Positions 8,690 through 16,331 of a DNA stretch of 42,241 nt are shown here, piece by piece. Below the pieces are notes generated by a model. That model was not told the origin of the DNA, ran no database searches, and worked only from the letters and a program-made list of their open reading frames with translations. The position numbers and the translations under genes are program-made. Source of the DNA: Sandarakinorhabdus sp. (GTDB taxonomy: Bacteria; Pseudomonadota; Alphaproteobacteria; Sphingomonadales; Sphingomonadaceae); assembly GCA_020693225.1 (NCBI GenBank), contig JAIMJL010000011.1:1-42241 (forward strand), read 5' to 3'. Numbering within the stretch: position 1 is the first letter of the stretch; each line of letters starts with the position of its first letter.

Positions 8690-9501
8690 GCCTCTGCCCC
8701 CGCCACCAGCAGCGCCCGCAGCTCAGCATCCCGGTCGCGCGGGGCATCCACCCCGAAAAACAGCCGAAACGCCACCGCCGCCTGCCCGATCAGCATCGCC
8801 AGCCCGTCGATAGTCGCAAATCCGCGCGCCCGCGCGTCCGCCAGCAGGTCCGTCTCCAGCGGCGCATACACCAGGTCGTACACCGTCACATCACCCGACT
8901 GCTGCGAAAGGTCCGCCGCCAGCGCCGGCTGCCCCTGCATGCCAAGCGAGGTCGCGTTCACCACGAGATCAGCGGCCGGGAGCGCGCCCCCCATCGCCTG
9001 CGCGCCGCCAACCAGATCAAACGCCCGCAGCAGCGCCAGCCCGCGTTCCGGAGCGCGCGCCACAATCTGCACCCGCGCAATCCCCAGCTCGCGCAGCCCC
9101 CAGAGCACCGCCCGCGCTGCCCCGCCGTTGCCGATCACCGTTGCCGTCTGTCCGGCAAACCCCTTCGCCCGTAGCGGCTCCAGAAAGCCACGTGCATCGC
9201 TGTTCGCCCCATATAAAGAGCCGTCCTCCAGCACCTGCACGATGTTCACCGCGCCGATATCCCGCGCGGCATCATCCAGCACATCCACCAGCCGCATAGC
9301 CGCCACCTTGTGCGGCACCGTCACATTCACCCCCGAAAACCCCAGCGGCGCCAATCCGCGCAACGCATCCCCCAGCCGCTCGGGCGGCACCGCCAGCCGG
9401 GAATAGTCCCCCTCCAGCCCCAGCGCGCGCAGCCAGAATCGATGGATCACCGGGCTCTTCGAATGCGCAATCGGCCAGCCGATCACTCCGGCCGCCTTCA
9501 T
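8686..9501 (-). CDS. aroE: shikimate dehydrogenase (NADP+)
   Basis: 271 residues. It reduces 3-dehydroshikimate in the aromatic amino acid pathway. The shikimate-binding motif GWPIAHSKSPVIHRFWL is at the N-terminus, GVNVTVPHK carries the catalytic lysine, ANSDARGF and the nucleotide-binding loop TVIGNGGAARAVLW follow, and the C-terminus has DGLAMLIGQAAVAF. I chose the ATG at 9501, which sits in an ATGA overlap with maf; the frame is open ten codons further upstream but within maf. It forms part of a tightly packed unit. Confidence 0.96.
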   Translation of the reverse strand: MKAAGVIGWPIAHSKSPVIHRFWLRALGLEGDYSRLAVPPERLGDALRGLAPLGFSGVNVTVPHKVAAMRLVDVLDDAARDIGAVNIVQVLEDGSLYGANSDARGFLEPLRAKGFAGQTATVIGNGGAARAVLWGLRELGIARVQIVARAPERGLALLRAFDLVGGAQAMGGALPAADLVVNATSLGMQGQPALAADLSQQSGDVTVYDLVYAPLETDLLADARARGFATIDGLAMLIGQAAVAFRLFFGVDAPRDRDAELRALLVAGAEA

Positions 9502-10094
9502 GCCGGCATCATCCCGGCCGCGCGCAGCCACGCCAGCACCGCTACCAGCGGCAACCCGCGCACCACGAACTGGTCCCCCTCGATCTTCTCGAACAGCTGC
9601 ACACCCCGCCCTTCCACATGATAGCCGCCCACCGAACCAAACACCGCGCTGCCAACCTGCGCCACATAATCCTCCAGCCAGGCATCGGAAAATGCCCGTA
9701 CCGTCAAGGTCGCCGCCTCAATGTGCCGCCAAGCCGGAACCCCGTCGCGCGCGATCACCGCCGCACACAGCAGCCGATGCGATCGCCCGCGCAACTCCCG
9801 CAGCTGCGCCCGCAACCCGTCCGCGTCGCCCGGCTTCTCCAGCCAGCGCCCCCTCTCCACTTCCAGCATCTGGTCCGAACCCAGCACAAAGCGCCCCGGC
9901 GCCCCAAGGCTCAGCTTCACCGCCTTCATCTCGGCCAGCCGATCCGCCACATCGCGCACCCGCGCGCCCTCGGCCCGCAGCGCAGCGGTGATCCCCTGCT
10001 CATCGATATGCGCCGGCCGCGCCTCGAACGGCACGCCTGCCGCCCGCAGCATGGCCGCGCGCGAGATGCTTTCGGATGCCAGGATCAGGGTCAT
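9498..10094 (-). CDS. maf: Maf family nucleotide pyrophosphatase
   Basis: 198 residues. Maf proteins are house-cleaning nucleoside triphosphate pyrophosphatases acting on non-canonical or pyrimidine NTPs. Family features: LILASESISRAAMLRAAGV at the N-terminus (usually SxSPRR; here the arginine context is relaxed), the FVLGSDQMLE segment with the catalytic aspartate, KPGDADGLRAQLRELRGRSH, and the C-terminal GGYHVEGRGVQLFEKIEGD. The GSDQ variant is typical of the alphaproteobacterial Maf-2 next to aroE, as I recall. The ATG overlaps the PPSR stop and the stop overlaps the aroE start, each by 4 nt. Confidence 0.93.
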   Translation of the reverse strand: MTLILASESISRAAMLRAAGVPFEARPAHIDEQGITAALRAEGARVRDVADRLAEMKAVKLSLGAPGRFVLGSDQMLEVERGRWLEKPGDADGLRAQLRELRGRSHRLLCAAVIARDGVPAWRHIEAATLTVRAFSDAWLEDYVAQVGSAVFGSVGGYHVEGRGVQLFEKIEGDQFVVRGLPLVAVLAWLRAAGMMPA

Positions 10095-10909
10095 CCGCGC
10101 AAACTCAAAAGGTTGATCACCGCCGCCGCGGTCTCCTCGATCGATCGCCGCGTCACATCGATCACCGGCCAGCCGCGATCGGCAAACAGCCGCCGCGCAA
10201 ACAGCACTTCCTCGCTCACCCGGGTCTCGTCGGCATAGCTTAGCTCCAGCGACGCCGCCCCCGCCGCGCCCTGCCCCAGGATCCGGTTGCGCCGCACCTG
10301 CACCAGCCGCTCGGCCGCAACCGTCAGCCCCACCACCAAAGGCCCGCTCAAGGTCGCAAACTCAGGCGGCACCGGCCTGCCGGGAACGACGGGCATATTG
10401 GCCACCTTGTAGCCGCGGTTGGCGAGATAAATTGAGGTCGGCGTCTTGGAACTGCGCGACACCCCCACCAGCACCACGTCGGCCTGATCCCATTCCGCAG
10501 CGCCAATGCCGTCATCATGCTCCATGGTATAGGTGATCGCCTCGATCCGCCGGAAATAGCTTTCGTCCAGCGCGTGCTGCCCGCCCGGATTGGGCGTCGC
10601 CCGCCGGCCCAGCATATGCTGCAGGCCCTCGATCACCGGATCCAGCACCGATATCACCGGCACCCCCAGCACCGCACAGCGACTTTCCAGCCGCACCCGC
10701 ACCTGCCCCGATACCAGCGTATACAAAACCAGCCCCGGCCGCCGTGCGATCTCGTCCAGCACGCGGTCCAAATGCCCCTCCGAGCGCACCATGGGCCAAA
10801 AATGCTTCACGGCTTCCACATCGTCGAATTGCGCCAGCCCCGCCTTCACCAGCGACTCCAGCGTTTCGCCGGTTGAATCCGAAACCAGGTGCAGATGCAG
10901 CACGCTCAC
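10091..10909 (-). CDS. pyruvate, phosphate dikinase / PEP synthase regulatory protein (DUF299)
   Basis: 272 residues. This bifunctional ADP-dependent kinase / Pi-dependent pyrophosphorylase switches PPDK or PEP synthase by phosphorylating a threonine next to its catalytic histidine. Diagnostic features are HLHLVSDSTGETLESL at the N-terminus and the P-loop GVSRSSKTPTSIYLANRGYK in the middle. I chose the GTG at 10909 because GGGGGAG lies just upstream and the product then starts at the conserved HLHLVSDST; an upstream extension to 10969 is open but unconserved and would run into the origin. In Caulobacter and Rickettsia this gene (duf299) borders the replication origin opposite hemE, as it does here. 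It heads the maf-aroE-coaE-dnaQ unit. Confidence 0.94.
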   Translation of the reverse strand: MSVLHLHLVSDSTGETLESLVKAGLAQFDDVEAVKHFWPMVRSEGHLDRVLDEIARRPGLVLYTLVSGQVRVRLESRCAVLGVPVISVLDPVIEGLQHMLGRRATPNPGGQHALDESYFRRIEAITYTMEHDDGIGAAEWDQADVVLVGVSRSSKTPTSIYLANRGYKVANMPVVPGRPVPPEFATLSGPLVVGLTVAAERLVQVRRNRILGQGAAGAASLELSYADETRVSEEVLFARRLFADRGWPVIDVTRRSIEETAAAVINLLSLRG

Positions 10910-10948
10910 CGTCTCCCCCTGCAACCCGCCACCATCGGCATCATATTC

Positions 10949-10957
10949 TGTGGATAG
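10949..10957 (-). promoter_or_regulatory. DnaA box (CTATCCACA on minus strand)
   Basis: TGTGGATAG on the plus strand is one mismatch from the consensus. It lies at the PPSR end of the predicted origin. Confidence 0.6.
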
Positions 10958-11059
10958 ACCAGCGGGCAACTTGCCGCAAACCAGCGGGAAAACCGGCCAG
11001 AAAAGGCAATTGCGCCATTCCGCCCGGCAAAACCCGCCAGTCCTCGACCGATCTTAGCA

Positions 11060-11068
11060 TGTGGACAA
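11060..11068 (-). promoter_or_regulatory. DnaA box (TTGTCCACA on minus strand)
   Basis: TGTGGACAA on the plus strand is one mismatch from the consensus. It is in the middle of the predicted origin. Confidence 0.6.
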
Positions 11069-11156
11069 CCGCGCCGCCTGTCTCGCCACTTGTCCGGAAA
11101 AGCCGGATTTGCAAGCTGTTCCAATTATTTAAAATGTCCCACGCTGCCAATAAGGC

Positions 11157-11178
11157 TGTGGATAGAATCTTATCCCCA
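11157..11178. promoter_or_regulatory. inverted pair of DnaA boxes
   Basis: TGTGGATAG (11157-11165) and TTATCCCCA (11170-11178) face each other across 4 bp. Each is one mismatch from the consensus. A GAATC (GANTC) methylation site at 11165-11169 fills the space between them and overlaps the first box by one base. Confidence 0.65.
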
Positions 11179-11219
11179 CGATTCACACCAGCACAACTGC
11201 AACAATCCTTTCATGAATC
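11165..11219. promoter_or_regulatory. cluster of three GANTC (CcrM-type) methylation sites
   Basis: GAATC at 11165-11169, GATTC at 11180-11184 and GAATC at 11215-11219. They lie within the predicted origin, 90-140 bp before hemE. GANTC is methylated by CcrM in alphaproteobacteria, and GcrA reads that methylation at promoters. The gcrA gene lies about 1.2 kb away. Confidence 0.5.
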
Positions 11220-11306
11220 TTTAATGTTAAAAGAGCTTGTAGCGTCAAACGCTCCCCAGCTCGCCGGGGGTTGACCCCTGCCCTGCAACCTCGCAATCCA
11301 ACCGGC

Positions 11307-12344
11307 ATGACCAAGCACCTGAACGGCCGATTTCTGCGCACGCTTGCCGGCGAAGCCACAACGCCACCCCCCGTCTGGCTGATGCGCCAGGCTGGCCGCT
11401 ACCTGCCGGAATATCGCGAACTGCGCCGTCAGAAGGGCAGTTTCCTCGCGCTCTGCTATGATCCCGATGCCGCCTGCGAAATCACCCTGCAACCTGTCCG
11501 CCGCTTCGGCATGGACGCCGCCATCCTCTTCTCCGACATCCTGATCGTCCCGCACGCCATGGGCCAGGATCTAAGCTTCACCGAGGGCGAAGGCCCACGC
11601 CTCACCCCGCTCCTCGAAACCACAAACCTCGATTCACTCTCCCCACAGCCACAGCATCTCGAAACCATCTATGAAACCGTGCGCAAAGCCCGCGCCGCGC
11701 TGGCGCCAGACAAGGCGCTGATCGGATTCGCCGGCTCACCCTGGACGGTTGCCACCTATATGGTCGCCGGCCAGGGCAGCAAGGATCAGGCCCCGGCCCG
11801 GTTGATGGCCTATCGCGATTCGGCCCGCTTCCAGGCGCTGATCGATGCCATCATCACGACAACGGTCACCTACCTCTCCGGCCAGATCAAGGCCGGTGCC
11901 AACGCGGTGCAACTGTTTGACAGCTGGTCAGGAAGTCTCGCGCCAGACGAGTTCGAACGCTGGGTGATCGCCCCCACTGCGGCCATTGTGCAGCAGCTCA
12001 TGGCGCTGCACCCAGAAACCCCGATCATCGGCTTCCCCAAGGGCGCCGGCGAAAAGCTTGCCGCCTATGCTGCCGAAACCGGCGTCGACGCGCTGGGGCT
12101 GGATGAAGCAATCGATCTCAACTGGGCGACCCGCGCCCTGCCGCCGTCCCTGCCGCTGCAAGGCAACCTCGATCCCATGGCGCTGCTGGCCGGCGGTGAA
12201 GCGCTCCGGCGCGCCGTCACCCGCATCACCCACGCCTTCGAAGGCCGCCCGCACATCTTCAACCTGGGCCATGGCATCGATCGCCACACCCCCATCGCCC
12301 ATGTGGAGGCGCTGTTGCTTCAGATTCGCGGCGCGGCGGAGTAG
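11307..12344 (+). CDS. hemE: uroporphyrinogen decarboxylase
   Basis: 345 residues, the full family length. It decarboxylates the four acetate side chains of uroporphyrinogen III to give coproporphyrinogen III in haem biosynthesis. Both family signatures are intact: PPVWLMRQAGRYLPEYR near residue 30 and GFAGSPWTVATYMVAGQ near residue 140. FSDILIVPHAMG, VQLFDSWSG and FNLGHGI complete the active site. I chose the ATG at 11307; the frame is open from a TTG at 11271, but that extension is unconserved. It borders oriC, where in Caulobacter the hemE promoter is part of the origin and helps control initiation. It converges on gcrA with a 13-bp gap. Confidence 0.97.
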   Translation: MTKHLNGRFLRTLAGEATTPPPVWLMRQAGRYLPEYRELRRQKGSFLALCYDPDAACEITLQPVRRFGMDAAILFSDILIVPHAMGQDLSFTEGEGPRLTPLLETTNLDSLSPQPQHLETIYETVRKARAALAPDKALIGFAGSPWTVATYMVAGQGSKDQAPARLMAYRDSARFQALIDAIITTTVTYLSGQIKAGANAVQLFDSWSGSLAPDEFERWVIAPTAAIVQQLMALHPETPIIGFPKGAGEKLAAYAAETGVDALGLDEAIDLNWATRALPPSLPLQGNLDPMALLAGGEALRRAVTRITHAFEGRPHIFNLGHGIDRHTPIAHVEALLLQIRGAAE

Positions 12345-12357
12345 CGTTAGACGAGCG

Positions 12358-13008
12358 TCAGCGCGGTCGCGGCAGATTCGGCCCGAACGGCCGTGACGGC
12401 CCGGCCGGACGGTCACGCCGCGGCATCTGCGCCTGATAGGCCAGCAGGCAATGCTCGCCGCAATAGGGAAAGCCCGGGCTCACCGGCTTACCGCAGAAGT
12501 GGAAGTCCGCCTCGTCCGGATGGCCGATCGGCCATTTGCAGATGCGGTCGTTCAAATCGAGCAAGGTCACCTTCGCACCCTTGACCGGGCCCTTGGCAGC
12601 CACCCTCGCCGGACGCGCAGCAACTGGCAACGGCTGCGGCACCGGCATATCAAGCACAGCCACCGGCACAACCGGCTCCGCCGCTGCGGCCTTGACGGCT
12701 GGTCGTGCCGCCCGGCTGCGCGGTGCCGCCGGAGTGACAGCCGCCGGTTCAGCGGTTTTGCCTTCCGCCGGTTGCGCGGCTTCGGCTTTTGCGCCTTCCG
12801 GGCCGGCCTCCGGCACACTAGCGCCGCCTGCCTTGGCATCCGCCTGCTTCAGCGGCGACGGACGCGAAGCCAGCCCCAGACGGTGCGCCTTGCCGATCAC
12901 CGCGTTGCGCGACAGATTTTCACCCATCAGCTCGGCGATCTGGCTCGCCGATTTACCCTCTTCCCAATAGGTCTTGAGCATGGTGATGCGCTCGTCGGTC
13001 CAGGCCAT
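12358..13008 (-). CDS. gcrA: GcrA family cell cycle regulator
   Basis: 216 residues. In Caulobacter GcrA is a master cell-cycle regulator that binds RNA polymerase sigma70 and activates promoters carrying CcrM-methylated GANTC. The N-terminal DNA-binding segment is well conserved (MAWTDERITMLKTYWEEGKS, then SASQIAELMG and SRNAVIGKAHRLGL, residues 1-46). A low-complexity Ala/Pro linker spans about 50-145, and the conserved C-terminal cysteine-rich module follows (RICKWPIGHP, FHFCGKPV, PYCGEHC; Cys157, 172, 183, 187). AAGGACGG precedes the ATG. It is divergent from the ABC permease (80 bp) and convergent with hemE. Its closeness to oriC is noteworthy. Confidence 0.95.
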   Translation of the reverse strand: MAWTDERITMLKTYWEEGKSASQIAELMGENLSRNAVIGKAHRLGLASRPSPLKQADAKAGGASVPEAGPEGAKAEAAQPAEGKTAEPAAVTPAAPRSRAARPAVKAAAAEPVVPVAVLDMPVPQPLPVAARPARVAAKGPVKGAKVTLLDLNDRICKWPIGHPDEADFHFCGKPVSPGFPYCGEHCLLAYQAQMPRRDRPAGPSRPFGPNLPRPR

Positions 13009-13088
13009 ATCCGTCCTTCAAAAATTCAATCCGTGAAGCCGCGCTTGCCGCCTCGGCCGCACACTCCTAGAAGCGCATCCAGCCGCAC

Positions 13089-13928
13089 ATGCAAACGCCA
13101 GCCCCCATCCCACAGACCCGTTCAAACCATCCGGAACCGGGCGTTCCGGTGATAACGGGTGTCAACTGGATGGGATTCAGAACCCTCTATGTGAAGGAAG
13201 TGCGGCGTTTCTTCAAGGTGCAGCTGCAAACCATCTGGGCACCAGCCATGACCACGCTGCTGTTCCTCGCCATTTTCACGGTCGCACTCGGGCCCATCAA
13301 GCCGGATATCCTCGGCGTCCCCTATGCCGCCTTCCTGGCGCCAGGCCTCATCGTCATGGGCATGGTTCAGAATGCCTTTTCCAACAGCTCGTCCAGTCTG
13401 CTGATCGCCAAGATCCAGGGCACCATCGTCGATGTCCTCATGCCGCCCTTGTCCACCGGCGAGCTGCTAGCCTGTTTCGTTGCCGGCGCGCTCACCCGCG
13501 CCTGGCTGGTGGGGCTGGCTATCTATGCCGCCATGCTGCTGTGGCCGGGCGTCGATGTCACCATCCGCAACCCGCTTCTCATCCTGTATTTCGGCACCAT
13601 GGGGTCGCTGCTGCTGGCCCTGCTGGGCGTGATGACCGGCATATGGGCCGACAAGTTCGATCACGCCGCCACCATCACCTTCTTCGTCGTACAGCCGCTC
13701 ACCCTGCTGTCCGGCACCTTCTACGCGATCGAGAGACTGTCCCCGGCGATGCAGCGGGTCAGCCTGTCCAACCCCTTTTTCTATCTGATCGACGGCTTTC
13801 GTGCCGGCTTCATCGGGATCGCCGAAGCCAATATCTGGCTTGGCGCGGGCCTTATCGGCGGGTTGGTGCTGCTGCTGTGGTGGGCCTGCTATGCATTGCT
13901 GAAATCGGGGTGGAAATTGCGCGCCTGA
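13089..13928 (+). CDS. ABC-2 type transporter permease
   Basis: 279 residues with about six membrane helices (for example TLLFLAIFTVALG, LIVMGMVQNAF, LAIYAAMLLWP and LIGGLVLLLWWACYALL). It has the ABC-2 family layout of an N-terminal amphipathic stretch followed by the QTIWAPAMTTLL segment and YAAFLAPGLIVMGM, and it resembles YadH-type exporters. The substrate is unknown. There is no ATP-binding partner beside it, which is unusual for this family, where the ATPase normally precedes the permease. Start: ATG at 13089; a second ATG at 13170 would remove a poorly conserved 27-residue tail. A strong terminator follows 28 bp after the stop. Confidence 0.88.
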   Translation: MQTPAPIPQTRSNHPEPGVPVITGVNWMGFRTLYVKEVRRFFKVQLQTIWAPAMTTLLFLAIFTVALGPIKPDILGVPYAAFLAPGLIVMGMVQNAFSNSSSSLLIAKIQGTIVDVLMPPLSTGELLACFVAGALTRAWLVGLAIYAAMLLWPGVDVTIRNPLLILYFGTMGSLLLALLGVMTGIWADKFDHAATITFFVVQPLTLLSGTFYAIERLSPAMQRVSLSNPFFYLIDGFRAGFIGIAEANIWLGAGLIGGLVLLLWWACYALLKSGWKLRA

Positions 13929-13955
13929 AGCGGTAATCGGGCGCAAGGATGCAAC

Positions 13956-13979
13956 AGGCGGCCGAGGCCGCCTTTTTTG
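13956..13979 (+). terminator. rho-independent terminator after the ABC permease
   Basis: AGGCGGC and GCCGCCT form a perfect 7-bp stem around CGAG, followed at once by a run of six T. It ends the permease transcript and lies only 16 bp before the argD start, so argD must have a promoter overlapping or downstream of it, or depend on read-through. Confidence 0.85.
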
Positions 13980-13994
13980 TTTTGGAGCGCGAGA

Positions 13995-15179
13995 ATGGCG
14001 ATTTCCCCCCTGATGCCCGTTTATGGCCGGTGCGAAGTGGCACCGGTGCGCGGTGAGGGCGCCTATCTGTTCGATGCGGATGGCAACAAGTGGCTGGACT
14101 TCGCCTCGGGAATCGCCGTCAACCTGCTCGGCCACGGCCACCCGCACCTCACGAAAACCATCCAGGATCAGGCCGCGCGCCTGATGCACGTCTCCAACCT
14201 CTATGGCTCGCCACAGCAGCAGGCGATTGCCGAAAGGTTGTGCGCGCTCACCTTCGCCGACACGATGTTTTTCACCAATTCCGGTGCCGAGGCGCTGGAA
14301 TGTTCGATCAAGACGGCGCGCGCCTATCATTATGCCACCGGCAATCCGCAGAAATTCCGGATGATCACCTTCTCCAACGCCTTCCACGGCCGCACGCTGG
14401 CCACCATCTCGGCCACCAATCAGGAAAAGATGCGCAAGGGCTTCGAGCCGCTGCCGGATTGGTTCCACGTGCTGCCATTCAACGATCTGGCCGCCGCCGA
14501 AGCCGCCATCGACGACTCGATCGGCGGTTTCCTGGTCGAGCCGGTGCAGGGCGAAGGCGGCATCCGTCCGGCCACGCAGGAGTTCCTGCAAGGCCTGCGC
14601 GCGCTGGCCGACAAGCACGGCCTGCTGCTGGTGCTGGATGAAGTGCAATGCGGCGTCGGCCGCACCGGCACCCTGTTCGCGCACGAACAATATGGCATCA
14701 CCCCCGACATCATGGCGATCGCCAAAGGCATCGGCGGCGGCTTCCCGGTCGGCGCCTGCCTCGCCACCGAAAAGGCCGCCGCCGGCATGGTGGTCGGCAC
14801 CCACGGCAGCACCTATGGCGGCAATCCGCTGGCCATGGCGGCCATCGGCGCAGTCCTTGATGTGGTCGCCCAGCCGCAGTTCCTGGCCGATGTGCGGGAA
14901 AAATCGCAGCGCCTGCGCGCCGCGCTCGAACAGATGATCCCCAATCATGATCTGTTCGATCATGTGCGCGGGCTTGGCCTGATGCTCGGCATCAAACTCA
15001 ATGCCGATAGCCGCGCCTTCGTCAACCATGCCCGCAGCTTCGGCATCCTGACCGTTGCCGCCGGAGACAATGTGGTGCGCATCCTGCCGCCGCTCACCAT
15101 CGGCGAAGCGGAAATCCGCGAGTGCGTGGAGAAACTCTCCGCCGCCGCTGCCGCCTTCCAGGTGCCGCAGGCGGCATGA
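13995..15179 (+). CDS. argD: acetylornithine aminotransferase
   Basis: 394 residues. PLP-dependent class III aminotransferase of arginine biosynthesis (N-acetylglutamate semialdehyde to N-acetylornithine); in many bacteria it also serves lysine biosynthesis as N-succinyl-DAP transaminase. Seen: [17 protein letters not shown] (cofactor phosphate binding), [22 protein letters not shown], and the Schiff-base lysine Lys244 in [16 protein letters not shown]. The ATG at 13995 follows GGAG; six further codons are open upstream but lie in the terminator. The stop overlaps the argF start (ATGA), and argD-argF is the usual alphaproteobacterial operon. Confidence 0.96.
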   Translation: MAISPLMPVYGRCEVAPVRGEGAYLFDADGNKWLDFASGIAVNLLGHGHPHLTKTIQDQAARLMHVSNLYGSPQQQAIAERLCALTFADTMFFTNSGAEALECSIKTARAYHYATGNPQKFRMITFSNAFHGRTLATISATNQEKMRKGFEPLPDWFHVLPFNDLAAAEAAIDDSIGGFLVEPVQGEGGIRPATQEFLQGLRALADKHGLLLVLDEVQCGVGRTGTLFAHEQYGITPDIMAIAKGIGGGFPVGACLATEKAAAGMVVGTHGSTYGGNPLAMAAIGAVLDVVAQPQFLADVREKSQRLRAALEQMIPNHDLFDHVRGLGLMLGIKLNADSRAFVNHARSFGILTVAAGDNVVRILPPLTIGEAEIRECVEKLSAAAAAFQVPQAA

Positions 15180-16117
15180 ACCGGTCGCCGCGCCATCTGC
15201 TCAACCTCGCCGATCTCGGCGCCGACGGCTTGCGCGCGGTGTTGCATCACGCGCACAGCCGCAAGGCTGGCCGGCGTGGTCTGCCCAATGGCATGGCAGA
15301 CGCTGATGCCCCGCTCGCCGGCCACATGCTCGCCAGCATCTTCGAAAAGCCCTCCACCCGCACCCGGCTGTCGTTCGAGGTCGCCATGCGCCAGCTCGGC
15401 GGCAGCGCCATGACGCTTTCCGCCGGAGACATGCAGCTGGGCCGCGGCGAAACGGTGGAAGACACCGCGCGCGTCCTCTCGGGCTTCGTGGATGCCGTGA
15501 TGATTCGCGCCAACCGGCACGCCGATGTCGAAGCCTTCGCCCGCGCCGCCACCGTGCCGGTGCTGAACGGCCTCACCGACCAATCCCACCCCTGTCAGCT
15601 GGTCGCCGATCTGCTGACCGCCGAAGAACGGCTCGGCCGCCCGGTGGCCGGCACCCGCTGGGCCTGGCTCGGCGATGGCAACAATGTCTGCAATTCGCTG
15701 GTCGAAGCCGCCGGCCTGCTGGGCTTTTCGCTGCACATCGCCGGACCTGCCGGCTATGCGCCCGACTCCGGCTTCGTCGCCTCCGCCCGCGCGCGCGGCG
15801 GCAACATCAGCATCGACCACGATGCCGGCGCCGCCGTCGCCGATGCCGACGTCGTCGTCACCGATACCTGGGTCTCCATGGGCCAAACCGGAACCGAAGA
15901 CCGCTTGCGCGCCATGCAGCCCTATCAGGTCAATCCCATGTTGATGGCCGCCGCCGCCCCGCACGCCCTGTTCCTGCACTGCCTGCCCGCCCACCGCGGC
16001 GAAGAAGTGACCGACAGCGTGATGGACGGCCCGCAATCGGCCGTCTGGGACGAAGCCCACAACCGCGTTCACGCGCAGAAGGCGCTGTTGCTGTGGGCAT
16101 TGGGGAAATTGGGGTGA
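15176..16117 (+). CDS. argF: ornithine carbamoyltransferase
   Basis: 313 residues. It converts ornithine and carbamoyl phosphate to citrulline in arginine biosynthesis. The carbamoyl phosphate loop [20 protein letters not shown] has Ser-Thr-Arg-Thr-Arg at 60-64. [26 protein letters not shown] and the ornithine-binding [13 protein letters not shown] are all intact. It starts within argD (ATGA). An internal palindrome in the REP element 8 bp past the stop may serve as its transcript end. Confidence 0.97.
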   Translation: MNRSPRHLLNLADLGADGLRAVLHHAHSRKAGRRGLPNGMADADAPLAGHMLASIFEKPSTRTRLSFEVAMRQLGGSAMTLSAGDMQLGRGETVEDTARVLSGFVDAVMIRANRHADVEAFARAATVPVLNGLTDQSHPCQLVADLLTAEERLGRPVAGTRWAWLGDGNNVCNSLVEAAGLLGFSLHIAGPAGYAPDSGFVASARARGGNISIDHDAGAAVADADVVVTDTWVSMGQTGTEDRLRAMQPYQVNPMLMAAAAPHALFLHCLPAHRGEEVTDSVMDGPQSAVWDEAHNRVHAQKALLLWALGKLG

Positions 16118-16124
16118 GATCTTC

Positions 16125-16308
16125 TGCCTCCGGCGGGAAGGGGTTTGAAACCCCTTCACCCCCTCACTTTTTGCCCCGTCTACGCCCGCAGCGCACCGCC
16201 AAAGCTCCGCAGGCATTCATCCCAGGCCACAGCCACTCCGCCCCCCTTCCATGCACCACGAAAAACACTGGGGGTGAAGGGGTTTCAAACCCCTTCCCGC
16301 CGGAGGCA
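16125..16308. repeat. REPIN-like element: perfect 39-bp inverted repeat with 106-bp spacer
   Basis: Arms at 16125-16163 and 16270-16308 are exact reverse complements over 39 bp. Each arm carries the head TGCCTCCGGCGGGAAG and an internal palindrome (GAAGGGGTTT, one base, AAACCCCTTC), so each can fold alone or the two can pair. The spacer shows no gene. Two REP units in opposite orientation is the REPIN/BIME layout, normally mobilised in trans by a RAYT transposase; none is visible in this window. Confidence 0.85.
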
Positions 16309-16331
16309 CTCAGTGGATCAGGCCACCCGGC

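Larger units (their letters stand above)
10910..11306. other. oriC: predicted chromosomal replication origin (oriC)
   Basis: 397 bp without a gene between the divergent PPSR and hemE genes, the syntenic position of the Caulobacter crescentus and Rickettsia origins. It contains four 9-mers one mismatch from the DnaA box TTATCCACA (10949-10957, 11060-11068, 11157-11165, 11170-11178), the last two forming an inverted pair. It also has an AT-rich tract (CCAATTATTTAAAATG around 11121-11136) in an otherwise GC-rich window, and three GANTC sites at 11165-11219. Genes to the left run mainly on the minus strand and hemE runs plus, so transcription diverges from this point. I found no TTAA-N7-TTAA CtrA site. 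The call rests on synteny plus motifs; cumulative GC skew was not computed. Confidence 0.82.

Noticed and set aside
11216-11235. TTAATGTTAA in the origin as a CtrA binding site
   Set aside because: The two TTAA halves are only 2 bp apart; the CtrA consensus needs 7 bp between them.
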